NCBI RefSeq assembly: GCF_030269325.1
Contig: NZ_BSTD01000002.1
Coordinates: forward strand, 868,001-932,000
Origin: Amycolatopsis sp. NBRC 101858
GTDB lineage: Bacteria > Actinomycetota > Actinomycetes > Mycobacteriales > Pseudonocardiaceae
Direction of reading: 5' to 3'
DNA length: 64,000 nt
Below, one piece after another: positions 16,195-25,209 of the stretch. The notes beneath the pieces are model-generated. The model was not told the origin of the DNA and searched no databases. It was given only the letters and a program-made list of their open reading frames with translations. The stretch's first letter is position 1. Each line of letters opens with the position of its first letter. Both the position numbers and the translations under genes were made by a program.

Positions 16195-16973
16195 TGACGC
16201 GGCGCATCGAGCTGAACGGGGACCCGCTCGGCCCGGACGCCTTCGTCGCGGGAATGACCTCCTACGGTCACTTCACCGCGATGCAGGTCCGGGACGGGCG
16301 GGTCCGCGGGCTCGCGTACCACCTCGAGCGGCTGGCCACGAGCACCCGCCTGCTGTTCGGCGCGGACCTCGACACCGGCCTCGTCCGGTCCTACGTCCGG
16401 CAGGCGATCGCCGGCGAACCCGCGCTGTCGGTACGGGTCCTGGTGCTCACGCGCTCGTTCGACGAGCCGATGAAGCCGGAGATCCTGGTCCGGACGCTCC
16501 CGCCGCACCCGCCCGAACCGGCACCGCTGCGCCTGGGGACCGTGCGCTACCAACGGGATCTGCCGCAGGTGAAGCACCTCGGCACCTTCGGCCTGATCTA
16601 CCACGCCCGCCAGGCCGAGCTCGCCGGGTACGACGACGCGTTGTTCGTCGATCCTGCGGGCCGGATCAGCGAGGCCTCGATCTGGAACGCCGGGTTCCTG
16701 GCCGGCGACACGGTCGTCTGGCCGGAAGCCGCCGTGCTGCCCGGGATCACGATGCTCGTGCAGAAGGAAGCCCTGCGCCGGCTGGGTGTCCCGCAGGAGA
16801 CGCGCGAGGTCCGGCCCGCCGACCTGCGCGACTTCGACGCGATGTTCGTGACGAACTCCGAGACGCCGGGACGCGCGGTCGCCTCCGTCGACGACCTCGT
16901 GCTGCCGCCCGCGGACCGCGCGGTGGACCTGCTCGCGAAGGCGTACGAAACCGTGCCCTGGGACGAGATCTGA
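16194..16973 (+). CDS. class IV aminotransferase (BCAT / aminodeoxychorismate lyase fold)
   Basis: 259 residues from GTG 16194, overlapping the cyclophilin stop by one base (TAGTG). PLP-dependent fold IV. The Schiff-base Lys is probably the one in LPQVKHLG (about residue 127), the cofactor-phosphate region is RISEASIWNAGF, and the loop LPGITM follows. Length fits 4-amino-4-deoxychorismate lyase or D-amino-acid transaminase rather than branched-chain transaminase, but substrate cannot be set. Translational coupling to a cyclophilin gene is probably incidental. Confidence 0.82.
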   Translation: MTRRIELNGDPLGPDAFVAGMTSYGHFTAMQVRDGRVRGLAYHLERLATSTRLLFGADLDTGLVRSYVRQAIAGEPALSVRVLVLTRSFDEPMKPEILVRTLPPHPPEPAPLRLGTVRYQRDLPQVKHLGTFGLIYHARQAELAGYDDALFVDPAGRISEASIWNAGFLAGDTVVWPEAAVLPGITMLVQKEALRRLGVPQETREVRPADLRDFDAMFVTNSETPGRAVASVDDLVLPPADRAVDLLAKAYETVPWDEI

Positions 16974-17074
16974 ACCCCCGCGCACCGCAAGATCTGAACC
17001 GCGCCCGCTCCGGCCCCGTGTAAAGGGGCAACACCGGAACCCGTCGGGGTCACCGGGGAGAGGGTGGGACGACC

Positions 17075-17872
17075 ATGGCCGAAAACCGGGTTCCCGCGGT
17101 ACGCCGCGTTCTCGGGCGGGCCGGGCAGGCCGGGGCCGCCGGCGTCCTCTTCGCCGTGCTCGCCGGCGGTCCCGCGCTCGCGCAGGCCACGCCGCCGCCT
17201 CCGGTCAAGTACTACATCGTCCCGCACGCCGACAACCCCGACGACATCACGCTCTTCAAGATCGCCGAGCGGGCCCTCGGCGACGGGAACCGGTTCCCCG
17301 AGATCTTCCGGCTCAACCAGGGCCGGCCGCGGCCGGACGGGACGCCGTTCACCGACCCCACCGTCATCGAACCCGGGCAGGTGCTGCAGCTGCCGGAGGA
17401 CGCCAAGGACCCCGCCGTGCAGTTCGGTCCCCTGCCGACCGCTCCCCCGGCGAGTCCGGCGAGCCCGGCGGCGAAACCCGCCGGGGAATCCTCCTCCGGG
17501 CTCAGCGTCGGGCTCGCCTCCGCGGTCAGCGGCACCGGCGGGCTGCTGACCGGCCTGATCGCCGGGCTCTGGTGGCGGCGCCGGCCGCAGCTCGTCCCGC
17601 CCCCGCCGTTCGAAACCGTCGATCACGACGAGGACGACGACGGATCCGGCTCGGTGAGCGGAACCCTGCCGATCCCGATCGTGCCGCCCGAGGTGCTGTA
17701 CCCGGAGCCGATCACCACCGAGCTCTCGATCATCGTGCTCGACACGGCCGAGACGCAGGTGGTCGCCGCGGTCCGGCCCGGCTCGCGGTTCCACTTCCGG
17801 ATCGGCGGGAAACCCGACTTCGCCGACAGCTCCACGGTCCTGGTGGTCGACGACGAAGACGACAGATCGTGA
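17075..17872 (+). CDS. secreted/membrane protein with LysM-like domain
   Basis: 265 residues from ATG 17075. A signal peptide ends near ALAQA (about residue 37). Residues 45-108 resemble a long LysM-type module: tyrosine-leading YYIVPHADNPDDITLFKIAERALGDG, FPEIFRLNQG, and IEPGQVLQLP. A Pro/Ala linker and one membrane helix near 145-165 (GLLTGLIAGLWWRRR) follow. The C-terminal 85 residues are acidic and probably cytoplasmic. Peptidoglycan binding is inferred from the LysM-like part only. Confidence 0.68.
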   Translation: MAENRVPAVRRVLGRAGQAGAAGVLFAVLAGGPALAQATPPPPVKYYIVPHADNPDDITLFKIAERALGDGNRFPEIFRLNQGRPRPDGTPFTDPTVIEPGQVLQLPEDAKDPAVQFGPLPTAPPASPASPAAKPAGESSSGLSVGLASAVSGTGGLLTGLIAGLWWRRRPQLVPPPPFETVDHDEDDDGSGSVSGTLPIPIVPPEVLYPEPITTELSIIVLDTAETQVVAAVRPGSRFHFRIGGKPDFADSSTVLVVDDEDDRS

Positions 17873-17979
17873 CGGATCCGCTCGTGGCCCCCCGTACGTG
17901 CCGGGTCACTCTGCGCTGAACGGATCAACCAGCGCCCGAACTCTGGCCTTCGGCCCGCCGGTGCCGCGATAGTCGAACG

Positions 17980-18543
17980 ATGACCTCGGATCCGTTCGGG
18001 ACGCTGCGGAAGACGCTCTGGATCGGTGGGGCTCCGTGGACGGGCAAGTCCACCGTCGCCCGGCTGCTGGCCGCCCGCCACGGGCTCGCGACCTACCACC
18101 ACGACGACCGGGCCCGGCCCGCCGCCACCCCGGCCGACGACGTGCCGGCCGCCGATCAGCTGACCGCGGTGCTGGCCGAGTTCCGGCAGCGGTTCGAGCA
18201 CGCCCTCGAGGAGCTGCGCGCGTGGGAGTCGCCGCGGCCGATCGTCGCCGAGGGCCGGGGGCTGCGGCCGGAGCTGGTCGCCCCGCTCGTGGACTCGCCG
18301 AGCCGGATGGTCGTGCTGGTCCCGACCGAGCTGTTCCGCCAGCACCAGCTGCGGCACCAGTCGGACGCGCCGGCGATCCCGCGGCAGCGGACCCGGCTGA
18401 CGCGCGACCGGATGCTCGCCGCGCAGGCCGTGCGCTCGGCGCGGGAGCTCGGCATCCGCGTCATCGAGATCGACGGCAGGCTCGATCCGGCCGGCGTCAC
18501 CGACGTGGTCGCCGAGCACTTCCGCGCGTACCTGAATGCCTGA
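17980..18543 (+). CDS. small P-loop nucleoside/shikimate-kinase-like ATPase
   Basis: 187 residues from ATG 17980. Walker A is GGAPWTGKST at residues 16-25, with an acidic pair in YHHDDRARP (about 40-48), typical of AAA_18/zeta-toxin-like small kinases. A late Arg-rich lid (RQRTRLTRDRM) is consistent with a phosphotransferase. Substrate unknown. It precedes the glycosidase by 27 bases on the same strand and could be co-transcribed. Confidence 0.7.
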   Translation: MTSDPFGTLRKTLWIGGAPWTGKSTVARLLAARHGLATYHHDDRARPAATPADDVPAADQLTAVLAEFRQRFEHALEELRAWESPRPIVAEGRGLRPELVAPLVDSPSRMVVLVPTELFRQHQLRHQSDAPAIPRQRTRLTRDRMLAAQAVRSARELGIRVIEIDGRLDPAGVTDVVAEHFRAYLNA

Positions 18544-18570
18544 CGACCTCCCGAGAGCGAAGGAGATCCG

Positions 18571-21180
18571 TTGCCGTTCGGGAGAAGGCGCGGGCCGGCG
18601 TTCGCCGCGTTGCTGGCGCTGGCCGCTACGCTCGTGACCACGATGCCCGCCGACGCCGCCGACCGCTGGTCCGTGAGCCTCACCGGCGCGGTGACCGCCG
18701 CGGTCGCCCGCACCGGCGAGGGCGGCCTGACGTTCGCGGTGTCCCGCGGCGACACGACCGTGCTGGCCCCTGCGCCGCTCGGCCTGCGGACGAAGACCGC
18801 CGACCTGACCCGCGAACTGCGGTTCGTCGGCCGCACCGACCGGATCGTCGACGAGCACTACCCGATGACCACCGGGAAACGCTTGCAGCGGCACGCCCGG
18901 GCGGCCGAGACGACGTTGTCCTTCACCGGTTCCGGCGAGACCAGGCTGGACGTCGTCGTGCGCGCGGCCGCCGACGGCGTCGCCTACCGCTACGTGCTGC
19001 CCGCGGGCGGGACGATCACCGGCGAGGCCTCGTCGTTCACCTTGCCCGCGGCGGCGCCGGCGTGGCTGCTGCCCTACTCCCCCAACTACGAGAAAGTCCG
19101 CGTCGAGACCACCGCGAGCGGCGCGGCGGCGGGCGACTACGGCTTCCCGTCGCTGTTCGACACCGGCGACGGCAGCTACACGCTGCTCACCGAGTCCGAT
19201 GTGGATGGTCGTTATCCGGGTGCGCGGCTGGCGCACGCGGCCGGAACTCCGGACTACGCGATCAAGCTCGCCGACGCCGCCGTCACCGGGGCCGGGTCGT
19301 TCGTCACGCCGTGGCGGGTGGCGATCACCGGCGACCTGGCGACGGTCACCGAGTCCACTTTGGTCGACGACCTCGCGCCGCCGTCGAAGCCGGCCGACAC
19401 GTCCTGGGTCCGGCCGGGCAAGGTCGCGTGGTCGTGGCTGTCCGAACACGACAGTCCGCGCGATCCCGTGCGGCAGAAGCAATACGCGGACTTCGCCGCC
19501 CGCAACGGCTGGCCGTACCTGCTCATCGACGAGGGCTGGGACGCCTCCTGGGTGCCGGACGTCATCCGCTACGCCCGCGCCCGCGGCGTCGAAGTGATCC
19601 TGTGGTTCCGCTGGACCACCCTCGACACCGACGCCGAGCGCGCGAAGTGGCTGCCGCTGGTCGAGTCGTGGGGCGCGGCCGGGATCAAGGTCGACTTCAT
19701 GGACTCCGACACGCAGGCGCGCTTCGGGTTCTACGACGCCATCGCGGAGGCGACCGCGGCGCGGCACCTGATGCTCAACTTCCACGGCGCGACCATCCCG
19801 CGCGGCTTCCAGCGCACCTGGCCGCACGTGATGAGCTTCGAAGCCGTCCGCGGCGCGGAGCAGTTCAAGACACGGGCCGCGACCAACACGATGTTCCCGT
19901 TCACCCGCAACGTCGTCGGCAGCATGGACTACACGCCGACCGCCTTCGTCGTGTCCGATCGGGACACGACCGACGCGCACGAGGTGGCGACGTTCTTCGT
20001 CTACGAGTCGGGCTGGCAGCACGGCGCGGACAAGCCGGAGAACTACGAGGCGCGGCCGGAAGCCCTGCACACGCTCGACCAGCTGCCGACCGTCTGGGAC
20101 GAGACCCGCCTGCTGTCCGGGCGGCCCGGCCGCGAAGCCGTGTTCGCGCGGCGCTCGGGTGACCGCTGGTTCGTCGGCGGCATCTTCGCCGGCCCGGCGG
20201 CGAAAACGACGGCGCCGCTGGACTTCCTCGGCCAGGGCCGCTGGCTCGCCGACACCCTGCGCGACGGGCCGGCCGGGCTGCTGCGCGAGAAGTCGACGGT
20301 CACCGCGGGCGGGCAGCTGACCGTGCCGGTGGCCGCGAACGGCGGGTTCGTCACGGTCCTCTGTCCCGTGCGGCCCGGCCGGACGTCCTGCGACCAGGAG
20401 GTCCGGCAGGTGCCGGCGACCCGGCTGAGCGTCACGCCGCCGGCGGCCGAGGGCACGAGCGTCGAGGTCTCGGCGACCTTCGAGACGCCCCGCGCGTCGC
20501 TGTACGACGTCGAGCTGGCCCCGACCGCCCCGGCCGGCTGGCAGGTCAGCGGCGAGCCGGTCGTCAGGCAGGTGCTGCCCGGCGGGGCGACGCTGTCGGG
20601 GACCTGGCGGTTCACCGGCGGCCCGGCGGGGACGACGGACCTGCCGATCGCCGCGACCTACCGCTTCCGCGGCGACCCGGCGGACCGACCGGTGCACGTC
20701 GAGGCCGCCACCAGCGCGTTCATCCCGCCACCGGCACCGACCGGCACCGCGCAGGTCAGCGGGCTGCCGTTCCTGGCGTCGTCGAACGGCTGGGGCCCGG
20801 TGGAGCGCGACCGGTCCAACGGCGACACCGACGACGGCGACGGCCGGCCGCTGACGATCGCCGGGAGGACGTACGAGCACGGCCTGGGCACCAACGCGCC
20901 GAGCTCGGTGACGATCTGGCTCGGCGGCGCGTGCACGACGTTCTCGGCGGTGACGGGCCTCGACGACGAGGTGGGCAAGGAGGGCTCGGTGGCGTTCCGG
21001 GTCCTCGGCGACGGCCGCCTGCTGGCCTCGACCCCGGTCCTCCGCGACCCCGACGGCGCGGTACCGCTGACGGCCGAGGTCACGGACATCCGCCGGCTGA
21101 CCTTGGAGGTGACCGACGGCGGCGACGACGGCGACTACGACCACGCCGACTGGGCCGACGCGACGGTGACCTGCGGCTGA
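18571..21180 (+). CDS. secreted glycoside hydrolase family 97 with C-terminal NPCBM domain
   Basis: 869 residues from TTG 18571, supported by AAGGAG 6 bases upstream. A signal peptide ends near PADAA (about 30). The N-terminal beta-sandwich, (beta/alpha)8 barrel and C-terminal sheet of GH97 span about 30-640, with WVRPGKVAWSW at the start of the barrel and IKVDFMDSDTQ in it. The Asp of KVDF matches the nucleophile position of retaining GH97 alpha-galactosidases, so retaining action is inferred. Residues about 735-868 form an NPCBM sugar-binding domain (GRTYEHGLGTNAPS). It acts outside the cell on alpha-linked oligosaccharides. Stops one base before the convergent gene. Confidence 0.88.
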   Translation: MPFGRRRGPAFAALLALAATLVTTMPADAADRWSVSLTGAVTAAVARTGEGGLTFAVSRGDTTVLAPAPLGLRTKTADLTRELRFVGRTDRIVDEHYPMTTGKRLQRHARAAETTLSFTGSGETRLDVVVRAAADGVAYRYVLPAGGTITGEASSFTLPAAAPAWLLPYSPNYEKVRVETTASGAAAGDYGFPSLFDTGDGSYTLLTESDVDGRYPGARLAHAAGTPDYAIKLADAAVTGAGSFVTPWRVAITGDLATVTESTLVDDLAPPSKPADTSWVRPGKVAWSWLSEHDSPRDPVRQKQYADFAARNGWPYLLIDEGWDASWVPDVIRYARARGVEVILWFRWTTLDTDAERAKWLPLVESWGAAGIKVDFMDSDTQARFGFYDAIAEATAARHLMLNFHGATIPRGFQRTWPHVMSFEAVRGAEQFKTRAATNTMFPFTRNVVGSMDYTPTAFVVSDRDTTDAHEVATFFVYESGWQHGADKPENYEARPEALHTLDQLPTVWDETRLLSGRPGREAVFARRSGDRWFVGGIFAGPAAKTTAPLDFLGQGRWLADTLRDGPAGLLREKSTVTAGGQLTVPVAANGGFVTVLCPVRPGRTSCDQEVRQVPATRLSVTPPAAEGTSVEVSATFETPRASLYDVELAPTAPAGWQVSGEPVVRQVLPGGATLSGTWRFTGGPAGTTDLPIAATYRFRGDPADRPVHVEAATSAFIPPPAPTGTAQVSGLPFLASSNGWGPVERDRSNGDTDDGDGRPLTIAGRTYEHGLGTNAPSSVTIWLGGACTTFSAVTGLDDEVGKEGSVAFRVLGDGRLLASTPVLRDPDGAVPLTAEVTDIRRLTLEVTDGGDDGDYDHADWADATVTCG

Positions 21181-21181
21181 G

Positions 21182-21961
21182 TCAGCGGTGGGTGAAGCGC
21201 GGCGGGCGTCGCTCGAGGAACGCGGCAACCCCTTCCGCGTAGTCCACGCCGTGCAGTGCCTCCGACCGGATCTCCTCGACCTCCGCGTCCGAGGTCTCCT
21301 GGCCCGCCACGATCTTCTCGATGATCCGGTTCATCCCACGGATCGACGCCTGCGAGCGCGCGCACAACGTCGAGACGAACTCCAGCGTCGACGTTTCCAG
21401 GTCCTCGGGCGCGAACACGTCGTTGAGCAGGCCGATCTCGCGGGCACGGGACGCCGTGATCAGCTCGCCCGACAGCAGGAAGTACTTCGCGTGCGCCGGG
21501 CCGACCAGGGACACCAGCTGGCGCGTCGAGTCGAAGTGGTACACGATGCCGAGCTTCGCCGGGGTGATGCCGAACCGGGAACCCTCGGCCGCGAACCGGA
21601 AGTCGCACGCCACCGACACCTGGCAGCCGCCGCCGATGCAGTTGCCCTGGATCATCGCCACCGACGGCTTGCGCATCGCCGTCAGCGCGGCGACCGCGCC
21701 CTCGACCGCCTTGTCGTAGCTCGCCGCGCCGTCGGCCGTCGTGCGCAGCTCGCCGAACTCGCTGATGTCCGCGCCCGCCGAGAAGTGCTTCCCCGCGCCC
21801 GCGATCACGAGCACCTTCAGCGCCGGGTCGGCCTCCACCTCGGCCACCACGTCCGGGATCGCCGACCACATGCCGTAGGTGATCGCGTTCATCTTCTCCG
21901 GCCGGGTCAGCGTGAGCCGGGCGACTTCGCCGTCGCGCGTCAGGTCGAATCCGTCGGTCAT
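21182..21961 (-). CDS. enoyl-CoA hydratase/isomerase family protein lacking both catalytic Glu
   Basis: 259 residues from ATG 21961. Crotonase fold with the oxyanion-hole segments GKHFSAGADISEF (about 58-69) and GNCIGGGCQ (106-114). The two glutamates of true hydratases are replaced: the position after GGGC is Q114, and the PE position reads P134 within FGITPAKLG. Simple hydratase activity is therefore unlikely. Decarboxylase, dehalogenase, isomerase or non-catalytic roles are open. Convergent with GH97 and divergent from the hydrolase at 22091. Confidence 0.85.
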   Translation of the reverse strand: MTDGFDLTRDGEVARLTLTRPEKMNAITYGMWSAIPDVVAEVEADPALKVLVIAGAGKHFSAGADISEFGELRTTADGAASYDKAVEGAVAALTAMRKPSVAMIQGNCIGGGCQVSVACDFRFAAEGSRFGITPAKLGIVYHFDSTRQLVSLVGPAHAKYFLLSGELITASRAREIGLLNDVFAPEDLETSTLEFVSTLCARSQASIRGMNRIIEKIVAGQETSDAEVEEIRSEALHGVDYAEGVAAFLERRPPRFTHR

Positions 21962-22090
21962 GATGGAAATCTAACAGTGGCGCGAAGCGCCTCCGTTGAG
22001 GGCGGCGGTGGGGAGGAAGGCGGAGCCTAGCTTCTCGCCCTGAGCGAAAACTGCGGTGTGTGACACGGTCGTGTCGCTAGCTTGGGGGCC

Positions 22091-22927
22091 ATGGCGATGA
22101 TCGAGGTGGGCGGAACGGCGTTCGGGTACGACGAGGCGGGCGAGGGGCCCGCCGTCGTCCTGCTGCACGCCGCGATCGGCGACCGCCGGATGTGGGACGC
22201 CCAGTTCGCCTCGCTCGCCGCCACGCACCGGGTGATCCGCTACGACCGCCGCGGCTTCGGCGAAACCGCCGACGGCCCCGGCGAGTACGCCCACTACGAA
22301 GACCTGCTGGCCCTGCTCGATGCCCGGGGGATCGAGCGGGCCGCACTGGTCGGGGCGTCGATGGGCGGGGCGTGCGCGCTGGACGCCGCCTTGGCCGCGC
22401 CGGAGCGGATCACCCGGCTCGCGCTGCTCGGCTCGGGCCTCACCGGGCACGCCTGGCCCGACCACATGCAGCGGGACATCGCGAGGTTGACCGCCGAGGT
22501 ACTCCCGGAGGGACGCCTCGCCCGCTACGCCGCCCGCGAGATCGACGTCGACGAGGCGGACGTGCGCGCCATGGCGGAGGCCAACATCCGCTACCTCGTC
22601 GCCGGCCCGGAGCGGGACGTGTCCGTGCTGCCGGCCGGAATGCTCGCCCTGGTCAGGGAAATGTGCGAGCAGGTCTACCGGCACGACTGGACGGCTCCAC
22701 AGTGGACGGAGCGGATCCCGGACACCCGGCACCGCCTCGGCGAGATCACGGCCCCGGCCCTGGTGGTGATCGGAACGGCGGACGCGCCCGGCCTCGTCGA
22801 GCTGTCCCACCACCTCGCCCGGGAGCTGCCGAACGCGGGGCTCGCCGAGCTCCCCGACACCGGCCACCTGCCGTCGATGGAACGGCCGGACGACGTCACC
22901 GAGCTGCTGCGGAAGGTCCTCAGCTGA
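22091..22927 (+). CDS. alpha/beta-fold hydrolase
   Basis: 278 residues from ATG 22091; a TTG three codons earlier and ATG 22097 are alternatives. Catalytic nucleophile in VGASMGGACA (about S94). The acid is probably Asp in VVIGTADAPG and the His is in DTGHLPSMERP. Oxyanion hole near LLHAAIG. This is the plain esterase/lactonase/haloperoxidase-like family with no lid features that fix a substrate. Its end overlaps the convergent gene ending at 22920 by 8 bases. Confidence 0.87.
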   Translation: MAMIEVGGTAFGYDEAGEGPAVVLLHAAIGDRRMWDAQFASLAATHRVIRYDRRGFGETADGPGEYAHYEDLLALLDARGIERAALVGASMGGACALDAALAAPERITRLALLGSGLTGHAWPDHMQRDIARLTAEVLPEGRLARYAAREIDVDEADVRAMAEANIRYLVAGPERDVSVLPAGMLALVREMCEQVYRHDWTAPQWTERIPDTRHRLGEITAPALVVIGTADAPGLVELSHHLARELPNAGLAELPDTGHLPSMERPDDVTELLRKVLS

Positions 22928-23261
22928 AGATCTTCTGCACCTGGTCGGAGATCTTCGCGACCAGCTCGGAGAACTGCACCACCCCGCCCAGCAGGCCCTT
23001 GACCTTCTCCCACCGGCTGCGCACCACCGCCGGCTCCGCCTTGTCGCCGTCGCGCAGGTCGCCGGCCAGGTCGGTCAGCGTGTCCTCCAGCACCTCCTGC
23101 TTCGCGAGGTCCTTCCCGCGCACCTCGGCCGCCAGCCGCTCGATCAGCTCCAGCAGCGAGGAAACCGTGACGTCGGCACCGCCGCCCTCGATGCCGGTCT
23201 GGGTGATCCGGCCCGAGTTGTCGCCGCCGATGCTGACCTTGTTCGTGATCCGGTGTCCCAT
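22920..23261 (-). CDS. small helical protein with N-terminal GDN/ITQTG motif (candidate amyloid-motif effector)
   Basis: 113 residues from ATG 23261, whose A is the last base of the preceding TGA (TGATG), so the pair is translationally coupled. A longer upstream extension in this frame runs through the other gene and is rejected. Residues 6-23 are TNKVSIGGDNSGRITQTG, matching 11 of 18 positions at the C-terminus of the upstream protein. The remainder is helical: an acidic amphipathic helix pair about 33-68, then about 75-113 with a hydrophobic GLLGGVVQFSELVAKISDQV that could insert in or lie on a membrane. Motif-plus-helical-domain is the shape of small effector proteins in bacterial amyloid-signalling pairs. 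Function inferred only. Confidence 0.72.
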   Translation of the reverse strand: MGHRITNKVSIGGDNSGRITQTGIEGGGADVTVSSLLELIERLAAEVRGKDLAKQEVLEDTLTDLAGDLRDGDKAEPAVVRSRWEKVKGLLGGVVQFSELVAKISDQVQKIFS

Positions 23262-24943
23262 CAGGCCTCCGCTCCGGCCGGGCGGCCGGTCGTCCGGGGC
23301 GGGCGCGAGCGCGGGCCGCGCTGCCCGGTCTGGGTGATCGGGGCGCGGTTGTCGCCGCCGATGGTGATGTCGTTGTTGATGACGACCGCCGCCTGCTCGT
23401 CGAACTTCGCCGTCGAGAACCCGGCGTCGCCGAGGAGCTTGCCGATCGTCGGCAGGAGCCGGCTTTCGATGATCTTCTCGTAGCGTTCGATGTCGACGAG
23501 CTGGAAGTAGTCGGTGAACCGGTTCACCGACCCGAGCTCCCGCAGGGTGCTGCCCGCGCCGTAGCGCTCGGGGTCGAGCACGCCGGCTTCGCGCCTCGGC
23601 GGCCGGATCCACGACGCGAGGTTCGCGATCCGGCCCGGCAGGCTCGCCGGCAACTCCAGCCAGCCGAGCAGGCCCTGACCGTACGGGCGCAACGACTCCT
23701 GCCGCATCTTGTCCACGGCCCGGTAGTCGGCCCGGATCGGCGGCAGCATGAACGGCGTCCACTCGACGTACAGCGTCGTGTCGTCCACCGCCAGGTGCAG
23801 GAACGTCGTGAGCACCAGGTCCCGGTCCCAGGTCTCCACCTGGAAGCACAGGTAGTAGCGCGCCCACTCCTTCGGCTCGCGCCGGATCCGCTCGACGTCG
23901 GCCTCGGTCAGCCGGGTGTGCGGCGGGTACTCGATGTCCGGCAGGTACGCCGCGGCCTCGCTCTCCCCCAGGTGGTCGACGAGCTCGGCCGCCGGGGTGA
24001 ACACCGCCTCGGTCACGGTCAGCCCGCCGAGCCGGCCGTCCGGGGACAGCGCGGCCGAGCGGCGCAGGTCGCCGATCGCCCCGCGGATCTCCTCGTACAA
24101 CGACTCGGTGGTGAGCTCGCGGCGTTCCGCCGGGCCGGCCTCGTCGTCCTCGAGACGCTCCAGCGGGATCGCCATGGACCAGGCGTCACGCCGGAAACCC
24201 GCGCCCACGAAGGGGTTGTAGCCGCGGTACACCACCAGCGGCGCACCCGGCGCGCCCGCGAACTCGTCGACCCGCTGGTAGCGGCCGAGCTGCGCGCGGA
24301 AGTCTTCGGTGAACAGCCCGGTGAGGCTGCCGCTGTCGGGGGCGGGCGGAGCGAAGCGCTTGAAGCGCGTCGTCAGCAGGTTCCACAGCGACCAGCGCTC
24401 GAACGTCACGACCATCAGCACGACGACGGCGAGCACGATGCCGATGACGTACCGGGCCGTGTCGCCGCCCGAGGAGTCGCCGAACTCGACGTCGGCGTAG
24501 TACCGCGACGAGTAGCTCCTGCTGCCGGAGTTGAAGATCTCGTCCGAGTAAGCAAGCAGCAGCCAGAGGACCACGACGGCGGCGGCCACCAGGGCGAGCG
24601 TCTTCGGGTTGAACGGCCGCTCCGCCGTGCCCGGGTGCTTGCCCGCCCGCGCGACGACGAGCACGACCGACAGCACGATCCAGCCGTAGAGCAGCGGGTT
24701 GTCCCACGAAAGCCCGATGACGACGGCCATGAGCAGCACCAGCAGCCCGTCGTAGTTCTTCCGCCGCGCCCGCGCCCGCACCGCCTCGGTGAGCACGCGG
24801 CCCGCGTCGAGACCGGGTGACGGCGGCACCGGCCGGGTCGGCTCGACGAGGAACTCGGTGATCGCCCGGGTGCCGAACCGGGGATCGAGGTAGGCGGCCG
24901 CGCACAGGTAGCGCGTGGTGTCGTCGGCCGAGCCAGGGGACAT
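23261..24943 (-). CDS. four-helix membrane protein with C-terminal GDN/ITQTG motif
   Basis: 560 residues from ATG 24943, with GGGAG upstream. Four membrane helices at about 65-82, 85-103, 118-140 and 175-195. A cytoplasmic region of roughly 330 residues follows, with conserved-looking stretches (VVYRGYNPFVGAGF, WARYYLCFQVETWDRD, TLYVEWTPFMLPP). The last 40 residues change character: NNDITIGGDNRAPITQTG (523-540), then a basic, Pro-rich tail of 20 residues. The motif matches the start of the next protein. I know similar uncharacterised Streptomyces membrane proteins but cannot name a function. A sensor that passes a conformational signal through the motif to the small partner is a hypothesis. 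Confidence 0.75.
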   Translation of the reverse strand: MSPGSADDTTRYLCAAAYLDPRFGTRAITEFLVEPTRPVPPSPGLDAGRVLTEAVRARARRKNYDGLLVLLMAVVIGLSWDNPLLYGWIVLSVVLVVARAGKHPGTAERPFNPKTLALVAAAVVVLWLLLAYSDEIFNSGSRSYSSRYYADVEFGDSSGGDTARYVIGIVLAVVVLMVVTFERWSLWNLLTTRFKRFAPPAPDSGSLTGLFTEDFRAQLGRYQRVDEFAGAPGAPLVVYRGYNPFVGAGFRRDAWSMAIPLERLEDDEAGPAERRELTTESLYEEIRGAIGDLRRSAALSPDGRLGGLTVTEAVFTPAAELVDHLGESEAAAYLPDIEYPPHTRLTEADVERIRREPKEWARYYLCFQVETWDRDLVLTTFLHLAVDDTTLYVEWTPFMLPPIRADYRAVDKMRQESLRPYGQGLLGWLELPASLPGRIANLASWIRPPRREAGVLDPERYGAGSTLRELGSVNRFTDYFQLVDIERYEKIIESRLLPTIGKLLGDAGFSTAKFDEQAAVVINNDITIGGDNRAPITQTGQRGPRSRPPRTTGRPAGAEA

Positions 24944-25209
24944 GCTTGCTCCCTCGGGTTTCCGGAAGGGCGGCGCTGCAATTTGCAGACCGTAGCATGC
25001 ACAACCGGGACGGACGACGGCATTTCGGGCATTCCCGAACTGCTCGCCGGACCTTCGCAGCCGACCGGAAATGTCCGAAGTGGACGCTGTGCCGGCTGAG
25101 GTGACCCGGTGCCGTTACCGGGCCGGCTGCACTTCTCCGATCATCACCGACCCCACGGCTCAACCGGCAGCAAGCCGCCGGTCACCCGGCTGACCGACCT
25201 CCCCGGACA
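24944..25209. other. intergenic region, no gene seen
   Basis: About 270 bases between the stop of marR and the start of the membrane protein gene. It should hold the promoter of the motif-pair operon; a less GC-rich patch lies at about 24975-25020. No RNA gene or clear hairpin was found. Confidence 0.5.

Noticed and set aside
17623..21228. 1201-codon open frame antisense to the kinase and GH97 genes
   Set aside because: The sense strand encodes recognisable domains; the antisense product is low-complexity Arg/Gly.
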